Made by a program: the position numbers and the translations under genes. The notes under the pieces were generated by a model. It was not told the origin of the DNA and searched no databases. It saw nothing but the letters and a program-made list of their open reading frames with translations. A DNA stretch of 64,000 nt from CAWDBV01 sp963800705. Lineage in GTDB: Bacteria; Actinomycetota; Thermoleophilia; Solirubrobacterales; 70-9. Where the stretch lies: contig CAWDBV010000003.1 of the NCBI GenBank assembly GCA_963800705.1, forward strand, positions 150,173 to 214,172, read 5' to 3'. This document shows, one piece after another, positions 30,931 to 40,630 of the stretch (position 1 is its first letter; each line of letters starts with the position of its first letter).

Positions 30931-31575
30931 ATGAATGCAGTCGCAGCGACAAGCGAGCGCACCTTCATCGCCGGGCTCGGCGCGAGCGGGGCCCTGGTTG
31001 CGGCCGCTGGCTTGGCTGCCGCGCTCCTGATCGCGATCGTCACCTATACGAACTGGCCGCAGGGCGGCAATGACCAGCAGGCCGCGACGGTGGATGCGGC
31101 CCCGGCGGTCCAGATCGCACCGGCCGCCGCGGCCTCCGCGGGGCTGGCTCCTGCCGCCACCGCTGTCGCCGCGACGCCTGCGCCGGTCGTGCTCGCTTCG
31201 GCCGACGACCCGGACACGGTCGTCGTGCCCGGAAACCCGAACGTGCCGCAGGGCACCCCGGGCAGCGTGCCTACTTCGCAGGCGCCCGCGGGCACCGTTC
31301 CGTTTGCGGCGCCGACCGGAAGCGGCGCGGTCGCAGCCCAGGACCCGAGCCTGCTCAACGGGCTCTCGACGACACTCAACGTGGCCACCGGACCGGTGAC
31401 CCAGCCGCTGCTGACCGGGGTCGGCAACACGACCAACCAGCTCAACACGACTGTCTACAACACGACCGTGAACACCCCGGTTTCCGGAGTGGTCGGCGGG
31501 GTCTCGCAGATCCTCGGCGGTGTGCTCGGCGGGCTCGGCTCGCAGGGCAACTACCAGGTTCCCCAGGCGCCCTAG
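30931..31575 (+). CDS. Single-pass membrane protein with disordered exterior
   Basis: 214 residues. Residues about 15-40 (AGLGASGALVAAAGLAAALL) are a membrane segment. The rest is Ala/Pro/Thr-rich and low in charge, with VPGNPNVPQGTPGSVP and a final Gly/Val-rich part rich in Asn/Thr (NTTNQLNTTVYNTTVN) that may be glycosylated. No family recognised. Its stop and that of the convergent hydrolase share a CTAG (31572-31575). The gene at 32383 has the same design. Confidence 0.6.
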   Translation: MNAVAATSERTFIAGLGASGALVAAAGLAAALLIAIVTYTNWPQGGNDQQAATVDAAPAVQIAPAAAASAGLAPAATAVAATPAPVVLASADDPDTVVVPGNPNVPQGTPGSVPTSQAPAGTVPFAAPTGSGAVAAQDPSLLNGLSTTLNVATGPVTQPLLTGVGNTTNQLNTTVYNTTVNTPVSGVVGGVSQILGGVLGGLGSQGNYQVPQAP

Positions 31576-32324
31576 GCTCCAGCGAGCGCCTTCTCGATCC
31601 AGCCCAGGGCCACGGCCTGGAGCTCCTCGTCGTGCTGGACCGAACGGTGGTTGCCGCCGGGGGCGATGATCAGCCGGCGCGGGCCGATCGCGTGCTCGTG
31701 GAGCTCGCGCGACCAGGTGTACGGGATCCGCTCGTCGCCCTCGGCGTGTAGGAAGATCAGCGGGCGCGGCCCGATCAGCTCGACCGCCTCGCGCAGGTCG
31801 TGCTCGGCGAGCCAGGCGCTGAGCGCCGCGACGTCCGCGACCCGCATCTCGAGCTCGCCGCGCTTCAGCGCCCGCCGCAGGCCGTCCTCGCTCGCCGGGC
31901 AGATCGCGATCACACCGGCGACGATCGGCGAGACCGCGGCGGCGTGCAGCGCCAGGAAGCCGCCGAGGCTCGAGCCGCGGAGGATCACCCGCTCGGGGTC
32001 GACGCCGGGCTCCGCGGCGAGCAGCCGCGCCATTTTCCCCACGTCGTCGATCGCCTCCGGCGACATCTCGCCTTCCGAGGCGCCGTGCCCGCGGGCGTCG
32101 AATGTGAGCGCCGCCCAGCCGGCGCCGCTCGCGATCCGCGCGAAGTCTGCGTGGTTCTCCTTCCGCGACCCGGCGCCGTGCAGCACGACCACGCCCGGGA
32201 CGGCGTCCGATGGCCCCGCAGCCGAGGACCCATCGGCCGGTGGCATCCAAAGTGAGTAGGCGAGCCCTTTGTCGGTGCCCTCTCGGCTCGGCTCGCGGTG
32301 GGTGTGAGGAACGGCCGGGGCCAC
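31572..32324 (-). CDS. Alpha/beta hydrolase (dienelactone hydrolase-like)
   Basis: 250 residues from GTG 32324, the first start that gives a compact domain. The oxyanion region is GVVVLHGAGSRKENH, the nucleophile is in LRGSSLGGFLALHAA (GxSxG with Ser), the acid is in LIFLHAEGDERIPY, and the His is in APGGNHRSVQ. It acts on an ester or lactone. The family is broad. The stop overlaps the stop of the convergent membrane protein. Confidence 0.82.
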   Translation of the reverse strand: MAPAVPHTHREPSREGTDKGLAYSLWMPPADGSSAAGPSDAVPGVVVLHGAGSRKENHADFARIASGAGWAALTFDARGHGASEGEMSPEAIDDVGKMARLLAAEPGVDPERVILRGSSLGGFLALHAAAVSPIVAGVIAICPASEDGLRRALKRGELEMRVADVAALSAWLAEHDLREAVELIGPRPLIFLHAEGDERIPYTWSRELHEHAIGPRRLIIAPGGNHRSVQHDEELQAVALGWIEKALAGA

Positions 32325-32382
32325 TAGCCGAGGATACGAGCTCGACGGCTCATCACATCGGCCTGAAGAGCCGATCCTGTTC

Positions 32383-32988
32383 ATGGAGATGCGAACCCCT
32401 AACGGAACATCCCTGAGCCTGCTGCCCGCCGGCATCGCCGCCGGAGGCGCTCTGGCGGCCTCGGTCGCCCTGCTCGCGATCTTCGGCGGTCTGGGCTCGG
32501 TCGGCTTCCAGGACGTTCCGTTTGGCGACGGTGGCTCGGAGGTGGTCGAGGTCGGACCCCCGCTCGGCGCCGATCCCACCCCGGCCGGCCCGGTCGGGCG
32601 CGGTGCGGGAACGGCCTCGAAGCCGGCCCGCAAGGCTCCGGCCCCTGATCAGCGCGCTTCGCGCCCCGACAACGGATCCGCGCCGGGTCCCGCCGTCGCG
32701 GTTGCCGACCCCACAGCGCCGCCGCCCGCTTCGCAGCAGCAGCAGTACTCGAGCGCCCCGCCCGCGCAGGCACCCTCGCAGATCGAGACCAGCGGGAAGG
32801 GAAACGGCCACGGTGCCGCCAAGGGCCACGGGACCGGGAACAGCGGGAACGGGAACGGGAACGGCAGCGGGAAGGCGAAGACCCAGGACGCGGCGACCAG
32901 CGCGCCGGCCGCCGCGCCACCCGACTCGCCCGGTAACAGCGCCGAGGCGCACAGCAAGACGGCGGACGGCAAGAACAAGGACGGCTAG
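32383..32988 (+). CDS. Single-pass membrane protein with disordered Gly/Asn/Pro exterior
   Basis: 201 residues. MRTPNGTSLSLLPAG is followed by one membrane segment (AAGGALAASVALLAIFGGLG). The exterior is low-complexity: a proline-rich stretch, SQQQQYSSAPPAQ, and the repeat GNGHGAAKGHGTGNSGNGNG. No family recognised. Resembles the gene at 30931 in size and plan. It may be a wall-spanning or adhesion protein, which is inference from composition. Confidence 0.55.
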   Translation: MEMRTPNGTSLSLLPAGIAAGGALAASVALLAIFGGLGSVGFQDVPFGDGGSEVVEVGPPLGADPTPAGPVGRGAGTASKPARKAPAPDQRASRPDNGSAPGPAVAVADPTAPPPASQQQQYSSAPPAQAPSQIETSGKGNGHGAAKGHGTGNSGNGNGNGSGKAKTQDAATSAPAAAPPDSPGNSAEAHSKTADGKNKDG

Positions 32989-33006
32989 GGGCGCGGGACG
33001 CCGCGT

Positions 33007-33021
33007 GCGGGCGGTGCCCGC
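33007..33021 (+). terminator. Small hairpin before lysA
   Basis: gcgggc (33007-33012) pairs with gcccgc (33016-33021) around a 3-nt loop, 18 bases after the upstream stop and 23 bases before lysA. A short but GC-rich terminator candidate. Confidence 0.4.
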
Positions 33022-33044
33022 CGCTGCGTCAGAATGGGACGCCC

Positions 33045-34367
33045 GTGGCAGCCAACGAGACAGAAGCAGGCGTCGCGCAGGCCGACCCGATCGCGGGCTC
33101 GGCGGTCTACCCGAGCGGCAGCCGCGTCAACGAGCGCGGCCACCTCGAGGTCGGCGGCTGCGACGTGGTCGAGATCGCGCGTGAGCACGGCACCCCGGCC
33201 TACATCTACGCCGAGGACGACCTCCGCGGCCGCGCCGCTGAGTACCTGCGCGCCTTCGGCGAGCGCACGGGCGACTTCGAGGTCCTGTTCGCGAGCAAGG
33301 CGTTCCCGGCGACGGTGGTCTACCGGCTGTTCGCCGAGCAGGGGCTGTCGGTGGATGTCGCCTCGGCGGGCGAGCTCCACATGGCGCTCGCCGGCGGCTT
33401 CGAACCCGCCCGCATCCACATGCACGGCAACAACAAGACCTCCGAGGAGCTCCGCTACGCGTTCGAGTCCGGGGTCGGGCACCTGATCCTCGACTCCTTC
33501 GATGAGATCGAGCGCGCCGAGTCGCTGCTCGACCGCCGGCAGCGGGTCCTGATCCGGCTCACCCCCGGGATCAAGCCCTCGACCCACTCATACATCCAGA
33601 CCGGTCAGATCGACTCGAAGTTCGGCTTCGGTCTCGAGGACGGGCTCGCCGAGCGCGCCGTCGAGGCAGTGCGGGCGACGAAGAACCTCGAGCTGGTTGG
33701 GCTGCACGCCCACATCGGCTCGCAGATCTTCGAGCTCGAGCCCTACGCGAAGGCGATCGAGGTGATCGCCGAGTTCTGCCGCGCCGCCGGCGTCGAGCCC
33801 GAGCTGCTCAACATCGGCGGCGGGCTGGGGATCGCCTACACGGCCGAGGACGAGCCGCCTTCGATCGACGAGTACGCCGAGGTCAAGGTCGAGGGGGTGA
33901 AGGGCGCCTTCGGCGACGAGCCGCCGCGGATCCTGGTCGAGCCGGGCCGCTCGCTGGTCGGCAATGCCGGTGTCACCGCTTATGAGATCGGGACCGTGAA
34001 GGAGATCCCCGGCGTCCGCACCTACGTCGCCGTAGACGGCGGCATGTCGGACAACCTGCGGCCGATGCTCTACGAGTCCCGCTACGAGGCGCTGATCGCC
34101 GACCGCGCCGCAGCGCCCGCGACCACCGAGGCGACGATCGCCGGAATGCACTGCGAGTCGGGCGACGTGCTGATCCGCGACGCGATGCTCGCCGACCCGG
34201 CGGTCGGCGACATCCTCGTCACCCCGGCGACCGGCGCCTACGGCCACGCGATGGCGAACAACTACAACGGCGTGCTGCGCCCGCCGGTGATCTTCTGCCG
34301 CGACGGTGAGGCTCGCGTGGTCGTGCGCCGCGAGGCCCGCGACGACCTGCTCGCCCGCGACGTCTGA
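33045..34367 (+). CDS. lysA: Diaminopimelate decarboxylase
   Basis: 440 residues. The PLP-binding lysine lies in LFASKAFPATVVY, and other fold-type III motifs are LVGLHAHIGSQIFE, LNIGGGLGIAYTAED, VEPGRSLVGNAGV and MHCESGDVLI, with a final GAYGHAMANNYN. It converts meso-diaminopimelate to lysine, the last step of lysine synthesis. GTG 33045 is the start. Its stop overlaps the start of hom as TGATG, so the two are translated together. First gene of the lysine/threonine cluster. Confidence 0.95.
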   Translation: MAANETEAGVAQADPIAGSAVYPSGSRVNERGHLEVGGCDVVEIAREHGTPAYIYAEDDLRGRAAEYLRAFGERTGDFEVLFASKAFPATVVYRLFAEQGLSVDVASAGELHMALAGGFEPARIHMHGNNKTSEELRYAFESGVGHLILDSFDEIERAESLLDRRQRVLIRLTPGIKPSTHSYIQTGQIDSKFGFGLEDGLAERAVEAVRATKNLELVGLHAHIGSQIFELEPYAKAIEVIAEFCRAAGVEPELLNIGGGLGIAYTAEDEPPSIDEYAEVKVEGVKGAFGDEPPRILVEPGRSLVGNAGVTAYEIGTVKEIPGVRTYVAVDGGMSDNLRPMLYESRYEALIADRAAAPATTEATIAGMHCESGDVLIRDAMLADPAVGDILVTPATGAYGHAMANNYNGVLRPPVIFCRDGEARVVVRREARDDLLARDV

Positions 34368-35589
34368 TGGCCGAGCAGGTAAAGGTCGGCGTGCTCGGCC
34401 GCGGCACCGTCGGCTCCGCTTTCAAGGAGCTTCTCGAGCAGCGAGCCGACATGGTCGAGGAGGTTGCGGGGGCGCGCCCGGAGATCGCGGGGGTGCTTAG
34501 CAGCAAGGAGGGCGACTTCGACCAGATCCTCGCCGCGAGCGACGTGATCGTCGAGCTGATCGGTGGGACCGACCCGGCCCGTGACTACGTGAAGCGCGCG
34601 CTCGCCGAGGGCCGCCACGTCGTCACCGCGAACAAGCAGCTGATCGCGCAGCACGGACCTGAGCTCGTCGAGGCGGCCAAGCAGGGCGGCGCGCAACTGC
34701 GCTTCGAGGCAGCGGTGGCGGGCGCGATCCCGGTGATCCGGGTCGTCCAGGAGAGCCTCGGGGCGGTCCCGATCGAAAAGGTGTTCGGGATCGTCAACGG
34801 GACCACCAACTTCATCCTCACCGAGATGGCGCGCACCGGCGCCTCCTACGAGGACGCGCTCGCCGACGCCCAGCAACGTGGCTATGCCGAAGCCGACCCG
34901 ACCGAGGACGTGAACGGCGCCGACGCCGCGGCGAAGATGACCATCCTGGCGCGGCTGGCGTTCGGCGCCCCGGTCAGCCTCGACCAGGTCTCCTACGAGG
35001 GCATCGAGTCGATCGAGCCCGCCGACCTCGAGTACGCGAAGGAGCTCGACCTCTCGTTGAAGCTGCTCGGCGTCGCCGAGCGCGTCGGCGACGAGATCAG
35101 CGTGCGCGTCTTTCCCTGCTTTCTGTTCCCCGGCCACCCGCTGTCCCCGATCGAGGGGCCGTTCAACGCGGTCATGGTCGAGGCCCCGACGATCACCGAG
35201 ATCACGATGTCGGGGCCGGGCGCCGGGGGCCCGGAGACCGCCTCGGCCGTGCTCGGCGACGTGGTCTCGGTGATCACGGGCGGCTCGCCTCTGTTCGAGG
35301 AGAACTCGGAGCTGGGGATCGCGAAGGATCACGAATCGGCGTTCTACCTTCGCCTCGAGGTGGCCGACGAGCCCGGAGTGCTGGCGCGGATCGCCGAGAT
35401 CCTCGGAGACAACGGCATCTCGGTGCGCAGCGTGGTCCAGCACGGGCTGGGCGACGACGCGCGGCTGGTGATGGTGATGCACCGGGTCAGCGAGCAGCGC
35501 TTCGAGGCGGCGATGACGAAGATCGCGGAGCTGCCCTTCCTGCGCGCCAAGCCGCGCTCGATCCGCGTGATCGAGGAGGAGTTCGTCTA

Positions 35590-35590
<1 letters not shown>
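34367..35590 (+). CDS. hom: Homoserine dehydrogenase
   Basis: 407 residues. NAD(P) site VGVLGRGTVGSAFKELLEQ; catalytic region VNGTTNFILTEM, with DALADAQQRGYAEADPTEDV and GADAAAKMTILARLAF. The C-terminal ACT domain (about 330-407, FYLRLEVADEPGVLARIAEIL) suggests threonine feedback. It reduces aspartate semialdehyde to homoserine. The hom-thrC junction shares a G (TAGTG). A missing aspartokinase in the window means the first steps are elsewhere. Confidence 0.95.
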
Positions 35591-36624
<1,034 letters not shown>

Positions 36625-36694
36625 CGGCCGCGCCCTGGAGCAGGGGGATTGGGATAATGGCCTCGACCGTAGCCGCGACGAAAGCGAGGAGACG

Positions 36695-37165
36695 ATGGGG
36701 CTTTTCAAAGGCATGAAGGACATGGCGGAGCTGACTAAGAACGCCGACAAGCTCCGCAAGCAGCAGCAGAAGGACGCCGGTTACGGCACCGGCATGGGCG
36801 GGGCGTTCAAGCAGATGGGCGACCAGATGGGCCAGGCGAACGAGATGCTCAAGGAGATGAGCGACCAGGGCGGAGACCGGGACCGGCTGCTCGCCGAGGG
36901 CGATCGCGGAACCGGCACGATCATCGGCATGGGCACCCCCGAGCGCGGCGCGAACTGGTTCAACCTCAGCCTCGACCTCGAGGTCGCCGTCAAGGGCCGC
37001 AAGAAGTACAAGATCAAGCAGCAGTACCTGGTCCCGGCGGCGGCACAGCTCGGGCCCGGCGCCGAGCTGCCGATCGCGGTCGACCCCGAAGACCCGAAGA
37101 AGATCGCCATCGACTGGAATCAGGTCTCGACCGGGCCCGCCGAGGGCGAGATCCGGCCCGCTTGA
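36695..37165 (+). CDS. Hypothetical protein in the threonine cluster
   Basis: 156 residues. A helical N-terminal half (MKDMAELTKNADKLRKQQQK, then GGAFKQMGDQMGQANEMLKEM) precedes a beta-rich half (GTGTIIGMGTPERGANWFN; YKIKQQYLVPAAAQLGPG). It is a cytoplasmic protein without a recognised family. ATG 36695 has agcgaggag about eight bases upstream. Its stop overlaps the next gene's TTG as TTGA. Confidence 0.6.
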   Translation: MGLFKGMKDMAELTKNADKLRKQQQKDAGYGTGMGGAFKQMGDQMGQANEMLKEMSDQGGDRDRLLAEGDRGTGTIIGMGTPERGANWFNLSLDLEVAVKGRKKYKIKQQYLVPAAAQLGPGAELPIAVDPEDPKKIAIDWNQVSTGPAEGEIRPA

Positions 37166-37548
37166 GCGACGGCCCGCGGGCAGGCGGCCCCGGACGCGAA
37201 GCCGAGGAGCCGCCGTTTGTGCAGTTCTATTTCTGGCGCGAATGCCCCTCCTGGGAGCGGGTGCTCGCCACCCTGCGCGAGGAGATGGGCGCGCTCGGGC
37301 TCGATCCTGAGTCGATCGAGATCACCGAGGTGGCGACGGAAGACGACGCGAAACGCGCTGTCTTCATAGGCTCTCCGACGATCCGCGTCAACGGTGAGGA
37401 CGTGCAGCCGCCCGGGCACGATGAGCCGGTCGGGTTAACGTGCCGGATCTACCGGCGCCGCGACGGGCGCGTCTCACCGCTCCCGGATCTGGAGGATGTG
37501 CGTGACGCGCTCCGCGAGGCAATCGAACGAAAGGAGAACGTGAGCTAG
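37162..37548 (+). CDS. Thioredoxin-fold protein of unknown function
   Basis: 128 residues from TTG 37162, overlapping the previous stop. VQFYFWRECPSWERVLATL has the position of a thioredoxin-type active site but only one cysteine (CPSW). It continues with FIGSPTIRVNGEDVQPPG and a second Cys (GLTCRIYRR). It resembles DF-family/DUF2703-like redox proteins. Directly followed by a peroxiredoxin-type gene, so a redox pair is likely. Confidence 0.6.
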   Translation: MSDGPRAGGPGREAEEPPFVQFYFWRECPSWERVLATLREEMGALGLDPESIEITEVATEDDAKRAVFIGSPTIRVNGEDVQPPGHDEPVGLTCRIYRRRDGRVSPLPDLEDVRDALREAIERKENVS

Positions 37549-38082
37549 ATGGCCGGACTCTCGCTTGGCGACGCGGCGCCCGCGTTCGAGCTGCCCGATA
37601 CCGACGGCAAGAAGCACGCGGTCGGCGATCCGAGCGGCGATCGCGCCACGGTCGTCTACTGGACCTGCAACCACTGCCCCTATGCGATCGCCTGGCACGA
37701 CCGGCTGCTCGCGGTCGCGCGCGAGTACCAGGACCAGGGAGTGCGCTTTCTCGCGATCAACTCCAACGACTCCAAGAGCCATCCCGAGGACTCGCCCGCG
37801 GCGATGAAGGAGAGGGTCAAGACCGAGGGCAACTGGCCGCACCCCTACCTCCACGACGAGACGCAGGAGGTCGCGAAGGCCTACTCGGCCAAGAAGACCC
37901 CCGAGCTGTTCGTCTTCGACGAGGGGATGGCGCTCCGCTACCACGGCGCCCCCGACGCCGACTACGAGGATCCCTCGCAAGAGGCGGCGTGGCTGCGGGC
38001 CGCAATCGACGATCTGCTCGGCGGCCGAGGGGTCGAGATGGCGGAGTCCGATCCGGTCGGCTGCACGATCAAGTGGAAATGA
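37549..38082 (+). CDS. Thioredoxin-like/peroxiredoxin family protein
   Basis: 177 residues. The AhpC/TSA pattern is GDAAPAFELPDTDGKKH, with the redox centre VVYWTCNHCPYAIAWHDRL (CxxC). FLAINSNDSKSHPEDSP and AYSAKKTPELFVFDEG follow (cis-Pro in KKTPELF). It is a cytoplasmic thiol reductase or peroxidase. It starts immediately after the stop of the preceding thioredoxin-fold gene and is followed, after a 30-bp repeat, by thrB. Confidence 0.85.
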   Translation: MAGLSLGDAAPAFELPDTDGKKHAVGDPSGDRATVVYWTCNHCPYAIAWHDRLLAVAREYQDQGVRFLAINSNDSKSHPEDSPAAMKERVKTEGNWPHPYLHDETQEVAKAYSAKKTPELFVFDEGMALRYHGAPDADYEDPSQEAAWLRAAIDDLLGGRGVEMAESDPVGCTIKWK

Positions 38083-38112
38083 CATGACGGCGGCTGCTCC
38101 GCTTCGCGTCCG
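38083..38112 (+). repeat. 30-bp intergenic repeat, copy 2
   Basis: The 30 bases from catgacggcg to ttcgcgtccg are identical to 28171-28200 except at two positions (at versus gg). It occupies the gap between the peroxiredoxin-like gene and thrB. Here the flanking gccgccg can pair with cggcggc to make a weak hairpin. Confidence 0.6.
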
Positions 38113-38130
38113 CTGCCGCCGCGCCCGGTA

Positions 38131-39009
38131 ATGGAACGCCGCCGGCTGGTCCGGGTCCCGGCGTCGTCGGCGAACCTCGGCCCCGGCTACGACGTGCTCG
38201 CCGCGGCGCTCTCGCTGCAGCTCGAGCTCGAGGTCGAGGAGACGGGAGAGTTCTCGGTCGAGGCGCCCGGGGTCGAGGTGCCGCTCGACCGCTCCAACCT
38301 CTGCGTCAAGGCCTTCGAGTCGCTGCACTCGGCCGACGGCATCACCTTCCGGATCAAGAGCGAGATCCCGCTCGCGCGCGGGCTCGGCTCGAGTGCGTCG
38401 GCGATCGTCGCGGGGCTGTTCGCCGCCGAGCATCTCTATGAGCTGGCGCTGTCCCGGGATCAGATGGTCGAGAAGGCGGCCGAGATCGAGGGCCACCCCG
38501 ACAACGTCGCGGCCGCGATCCACGGCGGCTTCGTCGTCTGCGCGCGGGGCGAGAGTGGCCGCCTGACCACGGCGCGCTTCGACGCCCCCGGCGGGATCGA
38601 GGGCGTGCTCGCGATCCCCGCCGAGGACATGCCGACGACCGAGGCGCGCGAGGCGATCCCCGAGCAGGTGCCGCTAGCCGAGGCGGTCGCCAACATCGGC
38701 GCCTCCTCGCTGCTCGTGCTCGGGCTGCAGCGCGGCGACCTCAACCTCGTCCAGGCAGGCCTCATCGACCGCATCCACCAACCGCGCCGCGCAGAGCTCT
38801 ATCCGCGCTCGATGGAGCTGGTAGAGGCCGCGAACGAGCTCGGCGCGATCGGGGCGACGATCTCGGGCGCCGGGCCGACCGTGCTGCTCTGGGTCAACTG
38901 GCAGGAGACCGGCCAGGTGGTCGAGGCGCTGAAGAAGAGGGTGGGGGACTGGGCTGAGATCCGCCGCGTCCCGTTCGCGGCCCAGGGCGCCGACGTGCCC
39001 GAGCTCTAG
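38131..39009 (+). CDS. thrB: Homoserine kinase
   Basis: 292 residues of the GHMP kinase family. VRVPASSANLGPGYDVLAAA is the N-terminal motif, IPLARGLGSSASAIVAGLFA is the ATP-binding loop, GHPDNVAAAIHGGFVV follows, and the C-terminal motif is GATISGAGPTVLLWV. It phosphorylates homoserine with ATP to feed threonine synthase. It ends eight bases before the stop of the first beta-helix gene on the other strand, so the two are convergent. Confidence 0.95.
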   Translation: MERRRLVRVPASSANLGPGYDVLAAALSLQLELEVEETGEFSVEAPGVEVPLDRSNLCVKAFESLHSADGITFRIKSEIPLARGLGSSASAIVAGLFAAEHLYELALSRDQMVEKAAEIEGHPDNVAAAIHGGFVVCARGESGRLTTARFDAPGGIEGVLAIPAEDMPTTEAREAIPEQVPLAEAVANIGASSLLVLGLQRGDLNLVQAGLIDRIHQPRRAELYPRSMELVEAANELGAIGATISGAGPTVLLWVNWQETGQVVEALKKRVGDWAEIRRVPFAAQGADVPEL

Positions 39010-39016
39010 CGCGAAG

Positions 39017-40552
39017 CTACTTCTTCTTTTTCTTCTTCTTCACGCACTTCCCCTTCTTCAGCTTCCGGCCCTTTTTGCACTTCTTGGCCGCGCTACCCCC
39101 GGGCGCCGCCGGGGTGGTGGCCGCGGGTGTGATCGTGGCTGGAGGCGGAGGTGGCGGGGGCGGGGGCGCCTGGACCTCGAACGCCCCGATGTCGCAGGCG
39201 CCGCCGAACGGGGCCGGCATGCGGGGGAAGCCCGCTCCGCGCTGATCGGTGAGCAGCGGAACCAGAGTCAAGCCAGTGCAGTCCAAGGTCGGCACCTGAT
39301 CGATCGCCGCGCTACCGGGGCCGAGCGCCCGGGTTTCGGCCGGCCCGCCGTTGTTGAGCAGGGAGCCGAGCTGTGGGTTCCCGGTCGCGAATCCAGGCGG
39401 GCAGAGCAGATCCGCGGGGAAGTCCAGGTTGTGGGTGCCGTCGGTGAGCATCGTGCCGGCGCAGTTCGGCCCCACCGCGCCAAGGCCCGCTCCGAGGGTG
39501 TTGCCGGCGATCAGCGTGTTCCTGACCATGACAGCGGCCCCGTCGCGGTAGATACCGCCGCCGCTGCCGCCTGTGGTCCCGAGCCCCGATACGTTGCCGG
39601 CAATCGTTACGAAGTCCAGGTTCGACCCCGCCCCGCTGTCGTCAAAGATTCCACCACCGCTGCCGCCGGCGGACAGCCCGCCGGCACCCGCGACGTTGTC
39701 TGAGACCGTCGAGTTGACGGCCTCGAATGCGGAGCCAGTCACATAGATGCCGCCGCCGTCGCCTCCCCCGGCGGGAACCGAGGTAGAGGCGCCGATGCCC
39801 CCGTGGTTACCCGAGACCGTGGTGTTGATGAAGTTCAGTGACCCGGCGGCGCTGGAGATCCCGCCTCCTGACCCCCCTCTGCCGCTGAAGTTACCCGCGC
39901 CCATCGCGCTGCCGCCGTCGCCGGCGAAGTTATTGTCGATCGTTGAGTTGTTGACCTGAAGGATCGCGCCCAGGTTCTGAATCCCGCCGCCGTTTCCGCC
40001 GGCACCGCCATCGTCGTTGACCTGCGAGTTACCGCCGTCCCCGGCGAAGTTTCCGGTCACCCGGACCCCGTTGAGGAACAGGGCGGCGAAGTTGCGGATG
40101 CCCCCACCGTCCTCGCCCGCGCCGCCCGGATCGCCGTCGCCGCCATCCGGTGCGTTGAAGCCCTCGATCGTCAGGTTCCTGATGTCCGCGACCGCGGCGG
40201 GGGTAATCGAACCGACGCTGAAGGCGCGGAACTCCATCCCCGAGAGCTTCGAGATCTTCGTCGCCGCGGCGCCCTGGCCCCGGATCGACAGGCTCTCGTC
40301 GATCAGGAGCTCGCCGCTGGTGATCACCGGATCAATGCCGGGATCGATGATGATTACGTCGCTGTCGACCGCGTCGTCGATGGCGTCGCGGAGCGTGCAG
40401 TCGTTCGGCGACGGCTCGCAGGTGCCGTCCCCTGGATCGCCGGCATCGTTCACGTTCCAAGTCGCCCCTCCGGCCGAAGCCGAGGCCGGGGCGAGAAGCA
40501 GGAGCGCGAGCGCCGCCAGCGCGACTCCGAAACCGGACCTGCGCGTGAGCAT
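39017..40552 (-). CDS. CSLREA/choice-of-anchor Q beta-helix protein 1
   Basis: 511 residues from ATG 40552 (ggaggt just upstream). Signal peptide FGVALAALALLLLAPASASA; CSLREA-type N-terminus with DGTCEPSPNDCTLRDAIDDA (about 50-70). A right-handed parallel beta-helix of Gly-rich turns follows (NNSTIDNNFAGDGG; NTTVSGNHGGIG; NSTVSDNVAGAGG). The choice-of-anchor Q end is GNPQLGSLLNNGGPAETRAL and GPGSAAIDQVP, TDQRGAGFPR, ACDIGAFEVQ. A Pro-rich linker leads to a tail with KKCKKGRKLKKGKCVKK. First of five adjacent paralogues; exported, probably surface-held. Function unknown. Confidence 0.87.
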   Translation of the reverse strand: MLTRRSGFGVALAALALLLLAPASASAGGATWNVNDAGDPGDGTCEPSPNDCTLRDAIDDAVDSDVIIIDPGIDPVITSGELLIDESLSIRGQGAAATKISKLSGMEFRAFSVGSITPAAVADIRNLTIEGFNAPDGGDGDPGGAGEDGGGIRNFAALFLNGVRVTGNFAGDGGNSQVNDDGGAGGNGGGIQNLGAILQVNNSTIDNNFAGDGGSAMGAGNFSGRGGSGGGISSAAGSLNFINTTVSGNHGGIGASTSVPAGGGDGGGIYVTGSAFEAVNSTVSDNVAGAGGLSAGGSGGGIFDDSGAGSNLDFVTIAGNVSGLGTTGGSGGGIYRDGAAVMVRNTLIAGNTLGAGLGAVGPNCAGTMLTDGTHNLDFPADLLCPPGFATGNPQLGSLLNNGGPAETRALGPGSAAIDQVPTLDCTGLTLVPLLTDQRGAGFPRMPAPFGGACDIGAFEVQAPPPPPPPPPATITPAATTPAAPGGSAAKKCKKGRKLKKGKCVKKKKKKK

Positions 40553-40630
40553 TCCGACCTCCCTCACCGTGGCGCGACCGTAGACCCGTGCGATCCGCGT
40601 GTCAAGCGATATCGCACGCTGCTTCGGCTT

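Noticed and set aside
39019..39090. Simple-sequence repeat of ctt units as a microsatellite
   Set aside because: It is the Lys-codon tail of the beta-helix gene and in frame in all five copies.
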